This document shows, piece by piece, positions 1 through 8,442 of a stretch of 64,000 bases of DNA. The stretch covers positions 62,001 to 126,000 of the forward strand of contig JADJAS010000001.1 in assembly GCA_016704145.1 (NCBI GenBank). Reading direction: 5' to 3'. Origin of the DNA: Rhodocyclaceae bacterium. Its GTDB lineage: Bacteria; Pseudomonadota; Gammaproteobacteria; Burkholderiales; Rhodocyclaceae. Positions within the stretch are counted from its first letter, which is position 1. Each line of letters starts with the position of its first letter. The position numbers were made by a program, and so were the translations under genes. The notes under the pieces are model-generated. The model did not search any database. It was not told the origin of the DNA and saw only the letters and a program-made list of their open reading frames with translations.

Positions 1-680
1 CGGGCTTTTCGCTTGCGGCAGCAGGCCAATCGGCCTCGACAGACCTGACGTTCTGGGCGAAGGCCGCTTCTGTGGTGGACCCGGACCAAGATCCGCTTAA
101 TCCTGGCCTTGCACCTGTAAACATGGGCATTCTGGGTGGATCCTGGGAATACACCGTTGTCGCTCACATGACCGAAACGGCAATTTGCACTGCCGACAAC
201 GGCGCCGGGTTGTGCACCCAAGCCAATTTCATCTTGAACAGTGGCACTTGGGCAATTTATTACGACACCACTCCTGACTCAAACCGGCTTGCCGGGACCG
301 GATTCATGGACGGCGTCAAAATACTGGAAGGTAATTTCTGGTCCGGCTTCGCGGGAACCTTTACCGCGACCGCCACCGGCGGCACCGGCAGCAACACACT
401 GCATGGTCAGGTGTCATGGACTGACAACAACTATATCAATCCGGACATGATGGGCACGGTGGCCGGCACCGAACTCAAGTTCGGCACCGACCGCACTGAC
501 GGTGGCGCTCTGCCGACAGGCACGCCTTTGACGCAGCGCATTGTTTGCAATCGTGCCGCTGGGACCGTTTGCATGCAGGCTGATGCCAACCAGTCGTTCG
601 TGCCGGAACCCGGTTCGCTGGCCCTCGTCGGGCTGGGGCTTCTTGGCTTCGGCGCCGCTCGTCGTCGCAAGTCGGCATAA
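1..680 (+). CDS. PEP-CTERM sorting-domain protein, 5' end outside the window
   Basis: The frame is open from the left edge, so the start codon lies upstream. The first visible residues (FSLAAAGQSAS) look like the end of a signal peptide. About 190 residues without a recognised domain follow. At 601-675 comes the C-terminal tag VPEPGSLALVGLGLLG followed by an arginine-rich end. This Val-Pro-Glu-Pro, hydrophobic helix and basic tail is the PEP-CTERM signal, which exosortase cleaves during delivery to the cell surface or extracellular matrix. Several Cys residues in the body could form disulphides after export. A strong terminator follows the stop. The role of the body is unknown. Confidence 0.85.
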   Translation, partial: GFSLAAAGQSASTDLTFWAKAASVVDPDQDPLNPGLAPVNMGILGGSWEYTVVAHMTETAICTADNGAGLCTQANFILNSGTWAIYYDTTPDSNRLAGTGFMDGVKILEGNFWSGFAGTFTATATGGTGSNTLHGQVSWTDNNYINPDMMGTVAGTELKFGTDRTDGGALPTGTPLTQRIVCNRAAGTVCMQADANQSFVPEPGSLALVGLGLLGFGAARRRKSA

Positions 681-705
681 TTTGATTTGTCCCTTTTCGG
701 AGATC

Positions 706-738
706 AAAAACCGCCTCGTCCGAGGCGGTTTTTTTTTG
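706..738 (+). terminator. Rho-independent terminator after the PEP-CTERM gene
   Basis: An inverted repeat (AACCGCCTCG, short loop, CGAGGCGGTT) is followed by a run of T, 26 bases after the stop codon at 680. Confidence 0.9.
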
Positions 739-841
739 TTGAGCTTCTAGCCGGATATCCCATCCGTTGCTACTATCGGCTGCCGAGCAAGATGTCGTTG
801 CTTACGACCCACTGACCCGTTACCCAGCGAGTGCAAAGAGA

Positions 842-1831
842 ATGACCAGCACACTCTGCAATGTCTGCGGTTCCGCTGACTGGAAAGTTCACTCGACTCC
901 CACTGATTACATCTCCGGGGAGAAATTCCAAGTCGTCCAATGCAGTCACTGTCATCTGATATTCGTTCATCCTCAACCGGACCGTGCGGTAATTTCAAAA
1001 TATTACCCGTCCGGTCACCAGCGCGCCGAACCGGCTGCTTACGAGAAGATGGATGCAAACAGCCGACTTAAGTTCATTGATGAATTGGTCGTGGAACACT
1101 CCGGCAGCGCTTTGGATGTCGGCTGCGGCAAGGGACTTTTTTTAGCGGGCCTGAGAGAGCGTGGCTGGCAAGTTGCCGGAACCGAGCTGTCCGAGGTTTC
1201 AAGCGCCTACGCGAGAAGTCAGGGCCTCCCCGTGCTGACGACCGACGTCGAGACTGCACCGTATGAACCAGGCAGTTTCGACCTCATCACGCTGTTCCAT
1301 GTACTCGAACACCTGCCCTCGCCGGCGAGCACACTTACGGTCTTGCACAAGCTCTTGCGCCCCGGGGGCTTACTGCTCATAGAAGTCCCAAATATTGGCA
1401 GCTGGTACGCCAGAACATTCGGTGATGATTGGTTTCATTACGACGTACCTCGGCATCTCTACCATTTTGACAAGCAGACCCTACACCGACTGATGACGGA
1501 TCATCAGTTCGTTGTTACCCGGACGAGCACCCACAATACTCAGTACGATGCCTTTGGAGCAGTACAAAGTTTTCTCAACAAGATCATTTCAGCACCTAAC
1601 GTACTGAATAACTTCAATACAAAGCAGGTGACAATCAGTGAGATTCTAGGATCGCGCCACGGAAGTCTCGGCAAATTGCGCAACATCCTTGGCCTGTTGT
1701 TTAGCGAGATGGCTCTGGTCGTTGGTTTTCCCTTGATGTCCCTCTTTGCACTGCTCACGGCGCCGTGGTTGGAAGGAGGTACGCTTCGTTTCGTTGCGAG
1801 AAAAGAAGCAGCGCGCCAACAGTTGGACTAA
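842..1831 (+). CDS. Class I SAM-dependent methyltransferase with N-terminal zinc-ribbon-like Cys pairs
   Basis: The protein (329 aa from ATG 842) starts with two CxxC pairs (CNVC and CSHC), as in the Methyltransf_23-type enzymes that act on sugars and lipids in surface polysaccharide loci. The SAM-binding motif ALDVGCGKGLFL lies near residue 90, and a second conserved segment, LFHVLEHL, about 55 residues later. The C-terminus is hydrophobic and may associate with the membrane. The frame is also open from 767, but residues before 842 do not resemble the family, so the internal ATG is preferred. The substrate is not visible; the PEP-CTERM and glycosyltransferase neighbours suggest extracellular polysaccharide or a surface glycan. 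Confidence 0.8.
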   Translation: MTSTLCNVCGSADWKVHSTPTDYISGEKFQVVQCSHCHLIFVHPQPDRAVISKYYPSGHQRAEPAAYEKMDANSRLKFIDELVVEHSGSALDVGCGKGLFLAGLRERGWQVAGTELSEVSSAYARSQGLPVLTTDVETAPYEPGSFDLITLFHVLEHLPSPASTLTVLHKLLRPGGLLLIEVPNIGSWYARTFGDDWFHYDVPRHLYHFDKQTLHRLMTDHQFVVTRTSTHNTQYDAFGAVQSFLNKIISAPNVLNNFNTKQVTISEILGSRHGSLGKLRNILGLLFSEMALVVGFPLMSLFALLTAPWLEGGTLRFVARKEAARQQLD

Positions 1832-1840
1832 CGCCTTTCA

Positions 1841-1848
1841 AATCCGAT
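1841..1848. repeat. Left copy of the 8-bp target-site duplication of the IS1595-family element
   Basis: AATCCGAT directly precedes the left inverted repeat at 1849 and recurs exactly at 2894-2901. Eight base pairs is the usual duplication length for IS1595-family elements. Confidence 0.92.
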
Positions 1849-2893
1849 CCTGATTAGCCACAATGTTCAGCCGCGCGCAAGAATCGCTCGGGACGAGCCG
1901 TGGTAGCCACGGCAGCAACCAAGAGGCGCTTCAGGATAGACGACAGATCGAACCGGCGATTGAACCGATACTGGACTTCAGCAAGATACCGATGCGCATA
2001 CTTAGCGAAATCGAAGGCATGGTAGGTACCCGAGTAGGCGGTCTTGAGATTGCCGAGGAAGGTATTCACTGCGCGGAATTGCTCCAGCTTGACGCAGGCG
2101 GGGCCGCCACCAGTAACAATGCGCTCCTGGGTGGCGCCGGCCGCGGTGACGGCGCGGAAGCACCACAGACCATCCGACACCACGTGGACCGATGCGGACA
2201 GTGCCGTCTTCGCCCAGTCGGTGATCGCCTCCTTGGTGAATTCCAGCTTCTTCAGGCAGACCTTCAGTGGGTTGCCGGTCTCGGTGGTCTGCACGGCGGC
2301 AATGAACGATACCTTGTTCTCCGAACCGCGCCCGCTCTTTCCGCCAGGCAGTTCGCCGCCCAGGTAGGCATCGTCGATCTCGACCCGGCCATCCAGTTGG
2401 CGATCCGCCTCCCGCTCGCTCATCACCTGCATCAACTTGTGCTTGAGCAGCCAGGCGGTCTTGTACCGCACACCGAGGTGGCGCTTGAGTTCCAGCGCCG
2501 AGACATTGTTCTTGGCCTGGGTCAGCAGATGCATCGCCAGGAACCAGGTCGTCAGCGGCAACTTCGTGGACTCGAACACCGTCCCGCACATTACCGTCGT
2601 CTGCTCCCGGCACGACGCACATTGCCAGTACCGCAGTCCCTTGCGCTCGAACGTGTAATGGCGCCTGTCTTTGCATTCGGGGCAAACGAACCCATTCGGC
2701 CAGCGCAGCGCAACAACCGCAGCGTGGCATTTCTCCTCCGTCCCGTAGCGCTCCATGAATTGCGCCATCGACAATCCCTTCTGAAACTGCACCCGGTTGA
2801 TCCCCATCGCGCATCCCCTTCGGACAAGACGCGCCCATTTTTCACCCCGGCAGGCTCGCCAAATGAGCCTTCTGAATATTGTGGCTAATCAGG
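1849..2893 (-). mobile_element. IS1595-family insertion sequence, 1045 bp, complete
   Basis: The element is bounded by 22-bp inverted repeats beginning CCTGATTAGCCACAAT (1849-1870 and, inverted, 2872-2893) that differ at one position. It carries one transposase gene on the - strand whose stop codon lies inside the left repeat. The flanking 8-bp duplication AATCCGAT is intact, so the insertion is recent in molecular terms. It sits between two convergent genes; without it they would be about 20 bases apart plus one copy of the duplication, so no gene is broken. Confidence 0.93.
1854..2807 (-). CDS. IS1595-family (ISXO2-like) transposase
   Basis: The 317-aa protein has the two-part build of this family: an N-terminal zinc ribbon (CPEC near residue 46 and CASC near 67) and an ISXO2-like DDE nuclease domain starting near residue 140 with EIDDAYLGGE. 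The reading frame is intact and nearly fills the element. The protein catalyses cut-and-paste transposition of 1849-2893. The first ATG (2807) is used; an internal Met at residue 14 is an alternative start. Confidence 0.92.
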   Translation of the reverse strand: MGINRVQFQKGLSMAQFMERYGTEEKCHAAVVALRWPNGFVCPECKDRRHYTFERKGLRYWQCASCREQTTVMCGTVFESTKLPLTTWFLAMHLLTQAKNNVSALELKRHLGVRYKTAWLLKHKLMQVMSEREADRQLDGRVEIDDAYLGGELPGGKSGRGSENKVSFIAAVQTTETGNPLKVCLKKLEFTKEAITDWAKTALSASVHVVSDGLWCFRAVTAAGATQERIVTGGGPACVKLEQFRAVNTFLGNLKTAYSGTYHAFDFAKYAHRYLAEVQYRFNRRFDLSSILKRLLVAAVATTARPERFLRAAEHCG

Positions 2894-2901
2894 AATCCGA
2901 T
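2894..2901. repeat. Right copy of the 8-bp target-site duplication
   Basis: AATCCGAT directly follows the right inverted repeat and is identical to 1841-1848. Confidence 0.92.
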
Positions 2902-2904
2902 TGA

Positions 2905-4098
2905 TCAGCAGAGCATCTTGATCACCGAGGATAGGATATCGCCCGACCATGCTGATCGTCCAAGCTGGTTTGCCCGGCGCATGAATGAAACATCATCCCG
3001 CAAGGCAATAATATTTTCCTTAAGCCGTTGTGAATCAAGCCGATCAGAGCGCATGGTGAGTCCGGCGCCAAACCTTGTAATAGCGCCCATGTTCAGGAAC
3101 TGGTCCATGTTCCTGGCGATGCCCAGAACCGGCACGCCGTGCCGTAGCGCCTGATTGGTGGTCGGACTGCCGCCGTTGCAAATCACCAATTGAGCTTGCC
3201 GGCACATCTGGTCGCCGGGCAGGAAATCGTAGATGCGTGTCCGTTGCGAAACAAGCGAAGGTGATAAAGACTTGCCGGCGCTGGCCACCATGGTCCGGCC
3301 CCCCATGGCTTCCAGCGCCGGAATCAGCGTCGCCAACACCGTGGGATCGCCCGAACTGCCCATCGTGACATAGATCAGTGGCCCGTCACCCTCCGGAAAC
3401 TCGAGATCCTGACGATCGGGCGGCGACCACGCGACAGGGCCGATAAAGTCAGCCGTGGCGGAACGCCGAACTTCGGGGAACAACTCGGGAAAGTTGGCGA
3501 ACAAACGCCAGTCGGCATCGGTGTAGCAGCATCGCAAGTCATGCCCGAAACCGGGCAGCCCGTAGCGTTTGCGCAATCGCTCCATCGGCACCGCATGCGC
3601 GCGAAAAGCCAGCGGCGCGACTGCGCGAAACACAGCCGAAGCCATTGAGATCGGTACGTAAGGCGTCAACGCCATGACCGGAAGCTCGGATGTGAGCGGA
3701 CATTCGGGACTCCAGTAGGCATCGCAGATCGTCACGTAAGGAACCTTCCGCAGGCGCGAGCTGACCGACAACGACAGCCGAAAATCGCCGACGACAACGT
3801 CGGGCTTGACTTGATCGATCAGCGCCAAGTCGGCCTGGACATACCGGTCAAGCGTTGCGAAGTCGTAAAGCGGCAGGCCGCGATCCAGGCGGCGGACAAA
3901 GGTCGCCGTATCCTGACAATCGAGATCCAACTCCACTAGGCCCGAATCGCCGGTCAGCCATCTGAAACCGGGGGGGCGTGCAAACAGGATTTCGAATCCG
4001 CCCGAGTTTAGTTCCTTGGCTAGGACCAACGGGCGAGCAACATGCGCGAGCGTGGCCCCCTCGGCAACAAACAGGACTCGACAGCGATCAGCCGGCAT
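2905..4098 (-). CDS. Family 1 (UDP-glycosyltransferase-like) glycosyltransferase
   Basis: The 397-aa protein has a GT-B layout. The N-terminal acceptor half begins RVLFVAEGATLAHVARPL, a typical nucleophile-like His loop of macrolide/UDP-glycosyltransferases. The C-terminal half contains YVTMGSSG and the nucleotide-sugar binding stretch ICNGGSPTTNQALRHGVPVL followed by MDQ. It should transfer a sugar from an NDP-sugar to a small or lipid acceptor in the cytoplasm. The start is uncertain: ATG 4098 gives the usual family N-terminus, while ATG 4140 and TTG 4152 add residues of no family likeness and lack a ribosome site. It lies in the same direction as the PEP-CTERM gene upstream but behind that gene's terminator. 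Confidence 0.85.
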   Translation of the reverse strand: MPADRCRVLFVAEGATLAHVARPLVLAKELNSGGFEILFARPPGFRWLTGDSGLVELDLDCQDTATFVRRLDRGLPLYDFATLDRYVQADLALIDQVKPDVVVGDFRLSLSVSSRLRKVPYVTICDAYWSPECPLTSELPVMALTPYVPISMASAVFRAVAPLAFRAHAVPMERLRKRYGLPGFGHDLRCCYTDADWRLFANFPELFPEVRRSATADFIGPVAWSPPDRQDLEFPEGDGPLIYVTMGSSGDPTVLATLIPALEAMGGRTMVASAGKSLSPSLVSQRTRIYDFLPGDQMCRQAQLVICNGGSPTTNQALRHGVPVLGIARNMDQFLNMGAITRFGAGLTMRSDRLDSQRLKENIIALRDDVSFMRRANQLGRSAWSGDILSSVIKMLC

Positions 4099-4170
4099 TC
4101 TCGTCTTGTGGCCTCTACCAGGAAATCTTGTTGACGCCATGGTACTTCGCAAAAGCCGAGCAGCCTATGG

Positions 4171-4200
4171 AAAAAGAAAAAGGGGCCGAAGCCCCTTTTG
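4171..4200 (-). terminator. Rho-independent terminator of the THxN PEP-CTERM gene
   Basis: On the - strand the stem AAAAGGGGC / GCCCCTTTT closes on a CTTCGG-type tetraloop and is followed by T-rich sequence, 20 bases past the stop at 4220. Confidence 0.85.
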
Positions 4201-4219
4201 CTCACGCTACCGTAATTGG

Positions 4220-5095
4220 TCAGTCGCGGCGGCGGCGACGCAACCCTAATCCGAGCAGCCCTAATCCGGCCAAGGCCAAGCTACTTGGTTCCGGAACATC
4301 AATGTGAACTTTCTCCGTAGTGATGAGTGAAGCAAACTGGACAGTCGTATCCAATCCTTCAGGCGTCTCGAAGCCAAGGCAAGGCGATGCTACGCCAGCT
4401 GCGGTACACGCGAGAGTATTCAGCGGCTTCAACCCACTGGTCAATTCAAAGAAACTGATGTAGTACTGTTGATTCTGAAGTGACCCGCCCCCGTCAAGAT
4501 CATAGAAGAACGAGAAATTCAAGGAATTCGCGTCCGTGACATAAATGTCCGCACAACCGTTGACATTCACGCCAACACCGTTGACCCCGCCATCGGCACA
4601 CGGATTGGCATTATTTGTCGTCTCCGCGTAGTGAACCGTAAAGGACAACGTTTGCGCGGGCAGACCCGGAGCTGCAGGAACCCACGGAGTCAAGGTCAGC
4701 GTCGACAGAATATCCAGGGACCGCAAGGTGTCCCCGGTAATCGGCCGATTGAGGTGCGTGATGGATACATTGCCCACCGCCGGACCATTGGTCAGGACCG
4801 TGCCCGATGCCGGAGAGCCAGAGATGTCCAAGCCACTCAGTCCGGAGCCAAGATCGTTACCCCAACGCAAGCTCTTGTTATTAACGACCGTCACTCCACC
4901 GGGGCTACTCCCGTTGCTGTCGACGATAGATGACGTATCAAAAATGGTGCTTACGCCTACAGTCCATTGATCGACAATGCCATCAAGCATCGTCGCTTGC
5001 GCGGCGCTTGTTGCGACCGCCAATGACACCGAACCTGCGATAGCTAATGCCTTGAACATGGGCGACGGACGATCATTGCGACTATTCGGTTTCAT
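4220..5095 (-). CDS. THxN-family PEP-CTERM protein
   Basis: A 291-aa exported protein with a signal peptide (MFKALAIAGSVSLAVATSAAQA), a body containing ITHLNRPI (the THxN signature of a named PEP-CTERM family) preceded by LRWG, and the C-terminal tag VPEPSSLALAGLGLLGLGL plus RRRRR. Paired cysteines in the body suggest disulphides. Start choice: AAAGGAGG at 5103-5110 sits 7 bases before ATG 5095; the GTG at 5098 would be only 4 bases away. It is expected to be sorted by exosortase to the cell surface or biofilm matrix. The role of the THxN domain is unknown. Confidence 0.9.
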   Translation of the reverse strand: MKPNSRNDRPSPMFKALAIAGSVSLAVATSAAQATMLDGIVDQWTVGVSTIFDTSSIVDSNGSSPGGVTVVNNKSLRWGNDLGSGLSGLDISGSPASGTVLTNGPAVGNVSITHLNRPITGDTLRSLDILSTLTLTPWVPAAPGLPAQTLSFTVHYAETTNNANPCADGGVNGVGVNVNGCADIYVTDANSLNFSFFYDLDGGGSLQNQQYYISFFELTSGLKPLNTLACTAAGVASPCLGFETPEGLDTTVQFASLITTEKVHIDVPEPSSLALAGLGLLGLGLRRRRRD

Positions 5096-5315
5096 CACGT
5101 TACCTCCTTTAAATTAATGAATCAATCGTGCTCTCAAAGCTTAAAGCACACTTCATACCTAAATATAATAGCTCTTTTGAAACAAAAACATAACAGCTTA
5201 ATCCAGCCTTTCGGCAAGAGCTAATGTAAGTTTTCTCGACAGGAAGTTTATTAAGCGTGGCTAGAGATGAAAGGACAGTGCCATCTCAGCGACCGGCACA
5301 GCCGGGGCAACCTAG

Positions 5316-6389
5316 TCATTCAATGACCAAAGCATTCACTTGTCGACGCATTGATCGCGCCAATGGCAAAGCGCGGCAACCCAATCGTCCAAGGAAGAAT
5401 ACCTGACCTTCGCCGCCTGGGGGAAGTTCTGCCGCCAGACGCAACCGTAGGGCGGCGGTCGACTCCATAGCCAATGTACGCGCGGTAAATCGAACACCTT
5501 CGCGGTAATAACGGCTGAAAATCAGCGGCGTCATCTCCGGTTGAATGAGCAAGCCCAGGCGGGTGGCGGTCAACCAGAATCTCTGAAGCGCCCGACCCGC
5601 CACCAGATGGTCATCGACCGTCGTCGGCTCCGCCGGCGCCAGCAGTGCAAGGTGAGCGCCGCAAAAGAGCCCTGGAGCCATGTCCATCTGCAAGCGCGGC
5701 AGGAGATCGCCGAACAACCACCTGTTAAGAAATTCGACACGCTGCCAGCTTGCCATCGCCCAGTGCATCAGCCGCTCCGTGAGCGGGTCGACGCCCAAGG
5801 CCCGCGAGGGAATCCTGTCCTCGCTGAAACGGGCATTCCATTCGATCACGGCCTTGTGCACCGGAAAGGCTTCCGGAATGTTGAGCCGAATCTTGGCGTT
5901 ATCGAACATCAGGCGCGCCATACGGTAGCGTTCCGGCCAGGTTTCGAACCAGAGAACCGCATATCCCTCGGGCAACGAAGCGGCGAGAGCCTGTTTTTGC
6001 TCCACGGACAATCGCCGGGTGCTCATGGCGCGCCGCTGTACCACCCGCTTTTCGATGAACGGCGCCAGGACGTCGGCCGGCAGTTGGTTGTCGCGTTCCA
6101 GGCGAACGTCGATGAGCAAGTGCGTTTCGGGCGTATCCGGGCGACGCTCGATGTCGCAGGCGTAGCCTTCGGCGCTGGCCGCGATGGCGATGGTCTCTAG
6201 CAGCGCGCCGACCGCCAGCTGGCTGGGACGGCCGTCCAGGTCGTACACGACATGGTCGCGCGTGTCGAAGCCGTGTACGAGCAGGTGATGTTCGCCCAGA
6301 ATCTCGAAACGCCAGGGCTGCGTGTTGTCGCCGCTGGGCGCCCAGCGGGCCCGCTCCAGGATGCGCTGGATCAGGCCAAAGTCAGGCAT
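5316..6389 (-). CDS. Nitroreductase-like flavoprotein paired with a ThiF-like protein (Rv1355c C-terminal half type)
   Basis: The 357-aa protein begins MPDFGLIQRILERARWAPS and continues GDNTQPWRF, the opening signature of a divergent nitroreductase-fold group. The family is expected to bind FMN as a dimer; an FMN-contacting segment is suggested by the conserved start and by LFCGAHLALLAP near residue 250. The start at ATG 6389 overlaps the upstream ThiF-like gene by 8 bases, so the two are co-translated. In mycobacteria the same two domains are fused in one protein (Rv1355c/MoeY), so here they probably act on a common substrate. The substrate is unknown: ThiF activates carboxyl groups with ATP, and a nitroreductase-fold partner could oxidise or reduce the product. 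Confidence 0.8.
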   Translation of the reverse strand: MPDFGLIQRILERARWAPSGDNTQPWRFEILGEHHLLVHGFDTRDHVVYDLDGRPSQLAVGALLETIAIAASAEGYACDIERRPDTPETHLLIDVRLERDNQLPADVLAPFIEKRVVQRRAMSTRRLSVEQKQALAASLPEGYAVLWFETWPERYRMARLMFDNAKIRLNIPEAFPVHKAVIEWNARFSEDRIPSRALGVDPLTERLMHWAMASWQRVEFLNRWLFGDLLPRLQMDMAPGLFCGAHLALLAPAEPTTVDDHLVAGRALQRFWLTATRLGLLIQPEMTPLIFSRYYREGVRFTARTLAMESTAALRLRLAAELPPGGEGQVFFLGRLGCRALPLARSMRRQVNALVIE

Positions 6390-7266
6390 GGCGGGACGCC
6401 TGCCGCATGGCCGCCAATTGCCGCCGGGCAATGGCCAGCATGACACGCTGAATGGGATTCCGGTGCCCCCAGGGCCGCCAGGTGCGCACCAGCTTGTTCC
6501 GGTAGGCGTCGAAGTGGAAGCCATGCGGCGCGGCCAACAGCTTGCCTCGCCCCAGCAGTATCTTCAGGCTCTCGGTGGCGGCCAGGCCGGCACATAGTTC
6601 GCACGCCATGATGGTGGACGGGCCGCGCCGGCCGTCGAGATCCACCGCCGAGGGGTCGGCCAGATAGTTTCGGTGCAACATGAGGGGCGACAGGCCGATC
6701 ATGAAACGCAGGGCCAACTCGTCCTCCGACCGTCCCTCGAAACCAAAGTAATCCTCGAAGCTCATGCCGTCCGGCATGAAGGACAGCACGGCGGAGCCCA
6801 TGCCCAGCGGCGCCGCGGTCACTGCGGGAATGCGGCGCTCGCGGCACTTGGCGAAGGTCATCGCCCGCGCCGAGAAGACGAAGAAATCGAGACCATCGAC
6901 GTAAAGATCGACGCCATCGAGGAAATCATCGATATTCGCTGGTGTGACGCCTTGCGGAAACACTCGGATGTCGATTTCCGGGTTGATGTCGCGGGCCATG
7001 CGCATCAGGACGTCGACCTTGGGCTGGCCCAGCGTGCTGACGAAGGCACCCGCCTGGCGATTGAAATTGACAAGGTCGAAGGTGTCGAGGTCGGCGATGT
7101 TGAAGCCGCCGACGCCAAGACGCGCCAGCGTCAGCAAGTGCGCCCCACCCACCCCGCCCATGCCGGCAATGGCGATCCGCTTGCCGCGCAATATTGCCTG
7201 CTCGTCGCGCGTCAGCCAGCCGATGTTGCGCGCGAAGGCGCCGCCGTAGTCGAATGTGGGTGCCAT
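6382..7266 (-). CDS. ThiF/MoeB/E1-like adenylyltransferase (Rv1355c N-terminal half type)
   Basis: A 294-aa E1-like protein. The ATP-binding motif IAGMGGVGGAHLLTLARLGV lies near residue 32, followed by DLDTFDLVNFNRQ (a classical acceptor-binding and ATP-contacting segment of ThiF/MoeB). One CxxC (CELC, near residue 225) occupies a place where MoeB-type enzymes have half of their zinc site; the second pair is absent. The protein should adenylate a carboxylate, possibly the C-terminus of a small protein or a metabolite. ATG 7266 is chosen because the family motif begins soon after; ATG 7290 adds eight residues. The stop overlaps the start of the nitroreductase-like gene, so both form a unit. 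Confidence 0.82.
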   Translation of the reverse strand: MAPTFDYGGAFARNIGWLTRDEQAILRGKRIAIAGMGGVGGAHLLTLARLGVGGFNIADLDTFDLVNFNRQAGAFVSTLGQPKVDVLMRMARDINPEIDIRVFPQGVTPANIDDFLDGVDLYVDGLDFFVFSARAMTFAKCRERRIPAVTAAPLGMGSAVLSFMPDGMSFEDYFGFEGRSEDELALRFMIGLSPLMLHRNYLADPSAVDLDGRRGPSTIMACELCAGLAATESLKILLGRGKLLAAPHGFHFDAYRNKLVRTWRPWGHRNPIQRVMLAIARRQLAAMRQASRHA

Positions 7267-7411
7267 GGTGATGCCGTTACGATACACCATTATCGGCCGG
7301 CGCTTCGCCACGGCTGACTTTCGCACCGACATTGCCACGGCTGACGTTCTATACCGTCGTCACTGGCCGACTACATACCAGCCGGAACGATGGGTAGAGA
7401 GATGGGTAGAA

Positions 7412-7437
7412 ATGAAAAACGCCCCGAAGGGCGTTGT
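7412..7437 (-). terminator. Rho-independent terminator after tRNA-Ser
   Basis: On the - strand AACGCCC / GGGCGTT closes over a CGAA-type loop and is followed by a short T run, about 15 bases past the 3' end of the tRNA. Confidence 0.85.
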
Positions 7438-7451
7438 TCTACATAGGTACT

Positions 7452-7544
7452 TGGCGGAGAAGGAGGGATTCGAACCCTCGATGCAGTTTTTGACCGCATG
7501 CTCCCTTAGCAAGGGAGTGCCTTCGACCACTCGGCCACTTCTCC
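7452..7544 (-). tRNA. tRNA-Ser (anticodon GCU)
   Basis: The - strand folds into a class II tRNA: acceptor GGAGAAG pairing with CTTCTCC, a long variable arm (GCATGCGGTCAAAAACTGC), T arm GGGTTCGAATCCC, and an encoded CCA end at 7452-7454. The anticodon GCT lies at 7510-7508 between T and A. Length is 93 nt with CCA. Confidence 0.97.
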
Positions 7545-7592
7545 GGAAGGAGCACGATGATACCCGTTACGCCCCCCAAGGGTCAAACTCCA

Positions 7593-7702
7593 CAGGGCAA
7601 TCGCATTTAGCGTAGCGGAGCGAGGCCGAGCAATGAAGCGCGATAGTCAGGTACCGTGTGCTCAGTTGCTCGGGCTGGCTTGAGCTTCATGCGATTGCCC
7701 TG
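7593..7702. repeat. 110-bp nested inverted-repeat element
   Basis: CAGGGCAATCGCAT at 7593-7606 is exactly inverted at 7689-7702. Inside it CCGAGCAA (7626-7633) is inverted at 7666-7673. No target duplication or transposase was found. It could be a MITE-like remnant or a structured RNA. The surrounding gap 7545-7784 holds no other feature I can support. Confidence 0.55.
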
Positions 7703-7784
7703 CATTGGGGCCTTGCCATGCCATTTGGTTCACCGCAGAATGCGACCATGAACAGACTTTTTCCACCGCGTCGTTAGACGGCAC

Positions 7785-8293
7785 ATGCACCGCCACCCGC
7801 TCGCTCGCTTGACCTGGTGCCTCTTCGGCGCCGCATGCGCAATCGCCTTTGCCCTTTTCTTGGCTGGCCCTCCGCATGTCACCTTCGTGTTGGCCTCTCT
7901 CGGGGGAAGCGCCGTCTTTTTGTTCGGCCTTACGCATGCCCCGGCGGCTCAGCCTCGCGCACTCTTCGGCGGGCATCTCCTCGGCGCTCTTTCGGGTATT
8001 GTTCGTTCCAGCTTTTCGGCGTGGGTTTGCCGGCCTACGCTTGCGCGGTCGCCCTTGCACTGGGTCTGATGCTCGCCACACGCACGGTGCATCCACCTGC
8101 TGGTGCAAATCCAATCATCATGATCTACGCCCACTCGCAATGGTCGGCGTTGCTGTATCCGGTCCTCGCGGGGGTGACCGCCCTGGCGGCGTTCGCCGTC
8201 GTTTGGAGTCGGCTGTATCCAGACCTGGCTCGCTATCCGGTGTCGGCGATGGAGCCTTCGCCGCCAAGCCTGAACTGGGGTGGTTGGGAGTAG
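7785..8293 (+). pseudogene. HPP-family membrane protein, frameshifted
   Basis: Two overlapping frames together encode one HPP-family integral membrane protein of about 170 aa. The first frame (from ATG 7785) gives PPHVTFVLASLGGSAVFLFG and QPRALFGGHLLGALSGIV. After about 8005 the likeness continues one frame over with PAYACAVALALGLMLATRT and HPPAGANPIIM, the motif the family is named after. Restoring the frame needs one inserted base, so a single-base deletion is likely. The combined length matches the family, so the gene broke recently or holds a sequencing error. Confidence 0.75.
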
Positions 8294-8300
8294 ACACGGT

Positions 8301-8366
8301 GCTGCCCTGAATCTCGTAATAGACGGCGTAAGGAAAATGCCTCCGCCGGCCGGTTACCTCGAACAT
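8301..8366 (-). pseudogene. Fragment resembling the C-terminus of a RelE/ParE-type toxin
   Basis: The - strand encodes about 22 residues ending RRHFPYAVYYEIQGS. The FPYAVYYEI core is typical of the penultimate strand of RelE/ParE toxins. No upstream part or antitoxin is visible, so at most this is a relic. Confidence 0.35.
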
Positions 8367-8442
8367 TCGGTGTCTCGATAATGAAAATGCAACTCGGTTA
8401 TTTGGCGTTGGGCGACTTCAAGCCCCTGGCCCCGGCGAGGTG

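Noticed and set aside
1863..2888. A 341-codon open frame on the + strand across the IS1595 element
   Set aside because: It is the shadow of the transposase on the other strand, which has all family motifs.
5096..5315. Promoter of the THxN PEP-CTERM gene, including a sigma-54 type as seen for some PEP-CTERM genes
   Set aside because: I found only weak -35/-10 candidates and no clear TGGCAC-N5-TTGC element; no site is strong enough to list.
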